Below are positions 15,095-18,163 of a DNA stretch of 18,163 nucleotides, piece by piece. Position numbers and translations under genes: made by a program. Source of the DNA: Actinomycetota bacterium (lineage in GTDB: Bacteria > Actinomycetota > Actinomycetes > S36-B12 > UBA5976); assembly GCA_947476765.1 (NCBI GenBank), contig CANJRK010000005.1, positions 1-18,163 of the forward strand, given 5' to 3'. Positions within the stretch are counted from its first letter, which is position 1, and every line of letters starts with the position of its first letter. The notes beneath the pieces are model-generated. The model worked only from the letters and a program-made list of their open reading frames with translations, did not search any database and was not told where the DNA came from.

Positions 15095-15100
15095 TACTCT
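15095..15100 (+). promoter_or_regulatory. Candidate -10 box for the receiver-domain gene
   Basis: TACTCT ends exactly 6 nt before the GTG at 15107. The spacing matches the other leaderless candidates in this window. It lies in the 138-nt gap shared with the divergent ctaE promoter. Confidence 0.5.
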
Positions 15101-15106
15101 TTTGGG

Positions 15107-15517
15107 GTGTCAACATCCTCATCTCCGCTCAAAGTTCTGGTTTACAGCGATGATTCCGCAGTTCGAGCCAGCGTCCGTCTAGGTTTGGGCCGCAGACCCG
15201 CACTAAGTTTTGGCGAGGTAGAGATTCTTGAGTGCGCCACACAGCCTGCTGTGTTGGCCGCAGTAGACAAGCGACCATTTGATTTACTGATTTTGGATGG
15301 GGAAGCCACGCCTTCTGGCGGCATGGGTCTTTGTCGTCAACTTAAAGATGAGATTTTTAATTGCCCACCTGTTTTGGTTCTCGTTGGTCGCCTAGATGAT
15401 CGGTGGCTGGCGACTTGGTCTCGCGCCGACGCTGTAGTTGCACATCCGATCGACCCGCGCGCATTAGTAAATGCAGCTGTGAATCTGCTTCAGGCAGACT
15501 CCGCTGTTTCCCACTAG
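15107..15517 (+). CDS. Stand-alone atypical response-regulator receiver domain
   Basis: This 136-residue protein has the shape of a single CheY-like receiver domain with no DNA-binding or output domain. Acidic residues Asp15-Asp16 follow the first strand (KVLVYSDDS), and Asp64 at the end of the third strand (LLILDGEA) is the likely phosphoacceptor. The usual Lys-Pro pair after the fifth strand is His113-Pro114, and the usual Ser/Thr of the fourth strand appears to be replaced (VLVLVGR, 89-95). It may therefore signal without normal phosphorylation. No kinase lies nearby. The GTG start follows a -10 box by 6 nt. It is divergent from ctaE and lies 21 nt before trpD, probably in one transcript. 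The domain call is good; the role is unknown. Confidence 0.8.
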   Translation: MSTSSSPLKVLVYSDDSAVRASVRLGLGRRPALSFGEVEILECATQPAVLAAVDKRPFDLLILDGEATPSGGMGLCRQLKDEIFNCPPVLVLVGRLDDRWLATWSRADAVVAHPIDPRALVNAAVNLLQADSAVSH

Positions 15518-15538
15518 CCGAGCACAGGCTTCCTCGCG

Positions 15539-16624
15539 ATGACTTCGACAACTTGGAAAGAAGTTTTAGGAACCCTAGTTTCCCGAGATGACCTCTCGTT
15601 TGAACAGGCATTTTGGGCAATGAACGAAATGATGTCAGGAACGGCTGCTGACTCGCAGATTGCTGCCTTAGTTATGGGACTTCGAGTCAAGGGTGAAACT
15701 GCAACTGAAGTTAGCGGCATGGTCAAGGCAATGTTGGCTAATGCAATTGAAGTTAATTTAGATCGCGTCGCTGTTGACGTAGTAGGTACTGGTGGCGACG
15801 GCGCACACACCGTAAACATTTCCACTATGGCTGCGCTTACGGTTGCGGGTTCTGGCATCCCAGTACTAAAACACGGTAACCGAGCAATATCGTCAAAAGC
15901 TGGCACTGCGGATGTTCTAGAAGCACTCGGCGTTGCAATTAACATGCCAACTTCAACACTTAGTTCATGCGTCGCTGATGCCGGAATTGCATTTTGTTTT
16001 GCCCCAGCACATCACCCAGCGATGAAATACGCCGGAGCAGTACGAAAAGAATTAGGTGTACCGACCGTATTTAATGTTTTGGGACCGTTGTCCAACCCAG
16101 GTCAACCCGAGGCATCATTACTTGGTTGCGCAGACTTGCGGCTGGCTCCCGTTCTGGCGCAGGTCCAACTCGAGCGCGGATTTAAGTCCATGGTGGTACG
16201 AAGTAGTGACGGGCTTGATGAATTATCTACTTCAGCGCCCTCACAAATTTGGGATGTGACTTCGGGGCAATTGCGTGAGTACACCCTGACCCCACAAATT
16301 CTTGGCTTGACGCCAGCAACTATTGAGCAATTGCGAGGCGGCGATGCGGCTTACAACGCTCAAGTTGTGCGCGAAATCATAAGTGGCCGAAAAGATGGCA
16401 ACTTTGCCGCGATTCGAGATGTGGTTGCGCTTAATGCCGCAGCCACAATGGTTACCTATGACGCAGCCAAGGCATCGGAGAGATTTGGCCCAGTAAGTGA
16501 TTCGGCAATTGATCGGATTGCGCGCGCCTTACCAGTTGCCTACGGCACCTTAGATTCTGGCGCCGCCAGCTCGCTTCTTGATGTCTGGATTTCGGTGAGT
16601 CAGCGCTTTGCGTTAGGCGCTTAA
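15539..16624 (+). CDS. trpD: Anthranilate phosphoribosyltransferase
   Basis: This enzyme joins anthranilate to PRPP, the second step of tryptophan synthesis. The 361 residues contain the family motifs: GTGGDGAHTVNIST (83-96) for PRPP, KHGNRAISSKAGTADVLEALG (from 111), PAHHPAMKYAG (156-166) and NVLGPLSNPGQP (179-190). A conserved DGLDE follows around residue 220. The length is normal. No other trp gene is in the window, so it is a detached trpD, as at the matching mycobacterial locus. The ATG at 15539 has no clear ribosome binding site, and its 21-nt distance from the receiver gene suggests shared transcription. Its last 12 nt overlap the convergent nuclease gene. Confidence 0.96.
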   Translation: MTSTTWKEVLGTLVSRDDLSFEQAFWAMNEMMSGTAADSQIAALVMGLRVKGETATEVSGMVKAMLANAIEVNLDRVAVDVVGTGGDGAHTVNISTMAALTVAGSGIPVLKHGNRAISSKAGTADVLEALGVAINMPTSTLSSCVADAGIAFCFAPAHHPAMKYAGAVRKELGVPTVFNVLGPLSNPGQPEASLLGCADLRLAPVLAQVQLERGFKSMVVRSSDGLDELSTSAPSQIWDVTSGQLREYTLTPQILGLTPATIEQLRGGDAAYNAQVVREIISGRKDGNFAAIRDVVALNAAATMVTYDAAKASERFGPVSDSAIDRIARALPVAYGTLDSGAASSLLDVWISVSQRFALGA

Positions 16625-18163
16625 CCTTGCGCCGGCAAGATATTTAGTTTGTGGCGCAGCTATTGGATGAGCCCAACTATATCCTGGCGTGATTTCCACC
16701 AGCCGTGTCAGGCCATCACCAAGCCACTTTAAATTCGATTCCATTTCGGCCACCAGGGTTGGAAGCTCAACATCAGTAGCCGCAATAGTTTTAAGCTGCT
16801 CAATGTATGGCTTGGGATTGTTTCCGACAGGTGCTTGAATAGCACCTGCAAAACGTCCATGGGTAAATGCTTGGATGTCCCAGCCAGCTTCCGAATTAGG
16901 TTTGCCAGCAATTAAAAATGGGATAGCACTTAACTCGCGCAACATGCTGGACCGGAAAATACTTATCTCTAGTGACCGCATTCGGTCGCGAATAACTGCA
17001 GCCTCTTCAAATTTCTCGGAATTAACCAATTCTTGAATGCGACCGAGCATGGTTGTTGTGGCAACTACCGAATCACCGTTCAGTATGTTTAATGCCTGGG
17101 TTGTGATTTCTTGGTAGTCATCAACAAGCGATGTATCAGCACACGGCGCAATACAACGCTTCATGTCAAAGAGCATGCAAGGTGACATAGAAGTTCTAGT
17201 AATGATGCGTTCCTTGCATTGGCGCAAATCAGTAACTTGATAGAGCGCTTGCATCGCAAAATCAGCGGATTGCATACTTGGAAATGGACCGATAGCAATT
17301 CGATCCGGCGCTGGGAAAGTGGACTGCCGGATCAATGACAATCTCGGGAATCTTTCATTGGTCAGGGTTAGCCATATTGTTTTCTCTGGATTACGGGATC
17401 GGTGGTTATAAACGGGCCTGAGTTCATTAATAATTCGCAATTCACGAATTTGTGCTTCATGCGCAGTCTGGCAAACCACAGCTTCAACACGTTGTGCCAA
17501 TTCGACCATGGAAGTCATTCGGCTTCGAGTTTCGGCCGCAGTGAAATATGACATGACACGCTTGCGAATAGAAATTGAAGTGCCCACGTAAAGCGGTCGA
17601 TTATTTGCATCGTAAAAAATGTAGACACCAGGCAAATCAGGTAAACCATCTGCTAGGTGTCGTTTGCGTCGCCTTCGCTCGGTGGCAGGTCCGTTGAATG
17701 TTTGCAGACCCTCAAGATCATGGACACCAAGATTTCCCACGCGCTCCATCAGGCCATGGAGCACTGACACAGTTGCCCTCGCATCATCGAGAGCACGGTG
17801 AGTTGGACTAACTGGAGCTCGGAAGTATTGAGCCAATGTGCCAAGTTTGCGATTGCGAACTTCATCTTTACGCAAGATTTTTCTAGCCAAAATCGCCGTA
17901 TCTAAAATGCGGGGAGCGGGCCAGGGGATTTGAAATTTCGCACAGGCTGCTTTCAGAAATCCAACATCAAATGGGGCATTGTGTGCGACTAATACCGCTT
18001 GGTCACCACCATCGAAGTTGGCAAATGCCAAAAATTCAGTTACGGCAGAACTAACTGAAGGTGCATCAGCTACGTGGTGATCAGTAATCCCGGTCAAGAC
18101 TGAAATAAAAGCCGGGATAGACACACCCGGCTGGCAAAAAGTGCGAAATTCACTTAACACTTC
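16613..18163 (-). CDS. DEDDh exonuclease fused to GIY-YIG/UvrC-like (Cho-type) nuclease, 5' end off window
   Basis: 516 residues are visible and the reading frame is open through the window edge, so the N-terminus with the first exonuclease motif (DxE) is missing. Residue numbers here count from the GTG codon at 18160, which is internal. The DEDDh exonuclease part shows LVAHNAPFD (57-65) and HRALDDARAT (121-130). A basic linker leads to a GIY-YIG domain (about 175-255): GVYIF, YVGTS, Arg200 and Glu240 correspond to the UvrC catalytic residues. Four cysteines (315, 328, 336, 340) follow with spacing x12, x7, x3, close to the iron-sulfur ligands of UvrC. A UVR motif, EKFEEAAVIRDRMRSLE (382-398), comes next. 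The layout matches actinobacterial proteins such as M. tuberculosis Rv2191. A role in DNA repair is likely but inferred. Confidence 0.9.
   Translation of the reverse strand, partial: EVLSEFRTFCQPGVSIPAFISVLTGITDHHVADAPSVSSAVTEFLAFANFDGGDQAVLVAHNAPFDVGFLKAACAKFQIPWPAPRILDTAILARKILRKDEVRNRKLGTLAQYFRAPVSPTHRALDDARATVSVLHGLMERVGNLGVHDLEGLQTFNGPATERRRRKRHLADGLPDLPGVYIFYDANNRPLYVGTSISIRKRVMSYFTAAETRSRMTSMVELAQRVEAVVCQTAHEAQIRELRIINELRPVYNHRSRNPEKTIWLTLTNERFPRLSLIRQSTFPAPDRIAIGPFPSMQSADFAMQALYQVTDLRQCKERIITRTSMSPCMLFDMKRCIAPCADTSLVDDYQEITTQALNILNGDSVVATTTMLGRIQELVNSEKFEEAAVIRDRMRSLEISIFRSSMLRELSAIPFLIAGKPNSEAGWDIQAFTHGRFAGAIQAPVGNNPKPYIEQLKTIAATDVELPTLVAEMESNLKWLGDGLTRLVEITPGYSWAHPIAAPQTKYLAGARLSA

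Noticed and set aside
1..18163. Mobile elements, CRISPR arrays, phage genes, tRNA or rRNA
   Set aside because: No transposase, integrase, repeat array, cloverleaf or rRNA motif was seen. All genes fit a conserved housekeeping block with similar codon use by eye.

Overview
The window looks like ordinary chromosome from an actinobacterium of moderate GC, judged by eye at close to half. The main evidence is a gene order that, from memory, matches the Mycobacterium tuberculosis segment Rv2206 to Rv2191 gene by gene and strand by strand: DUF3043 protein, divergent glycerate kinase, ErpA, adenosine kinase, CtaC, then convergent QcrB-QcrA-QcrC-CtaE, divergent TrpD, and a convergent DEDDh/GIY-YIG nuclease. 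Actinobacterial hallmarks include CtaF, a di-haem QcrC and a QcrA with a long membrane N-terminus. The modest GC and compact spacing suggest a small-genome, perhaps freshwater, lineage, but the sequence alone cannot settle that.

Left part (1-2430, minus strand). A cobalamin-type uptake operon (lipoprotein BtuF, then the start of the BtuC permease, cut by the window edge) lies under a cobalamin riboswitch. A 9-bp inverted repeat there can hide the btuF ribosome binding site. Upstream lie a conserved 71-residue orphan and a DUF3043 membrane protein.

Middle (2455-10809, plus strand). Glycerate kinase, ErpA and a terminator are followed by adenosine kinase and the L/F-transferase Aat. Next come the aa3 oxidase genes ctaC-ctaD-ctaF and, directly behind them, the murT-gatD pair that amidates lipid II. 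A bidirectional terminator closes this run.

Right part (10822-18163). ctaE-qcrC-qcrA-qcrB runs leftward and completes the bc1-aa3 respiratory chain: menaquinol is oxidised by QcrABC and electrons pass through the di-haem QcrC to CtaC/CtaD, with CtaE and CtaF as further oxidase subunits. Divergent from ctaE are a small atypical receiver-domain protein and trpD. Convergent with trpD, and overlapping it by 12 nt, is a nuclease fusing a DEDDh exonuclease to a UvrC/Cho-like half.

At least four genes (glycerate kinase, adoK, ctaE, the receiver protein) have a GTG start 6-8 nt after a TANNNT -10 box and no ribosome binding site, which points to leaderless mRNAs. I see no mobile element, CRISPR array, tRNA, rRNA or clear foreign island, and no stretch over 300 bases without a gene. 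I do not see a wholly new system; the points most worth testing are the riboswitch platform, the nuclease fusion, the degenerate receiver protein and the leaderless promoters.
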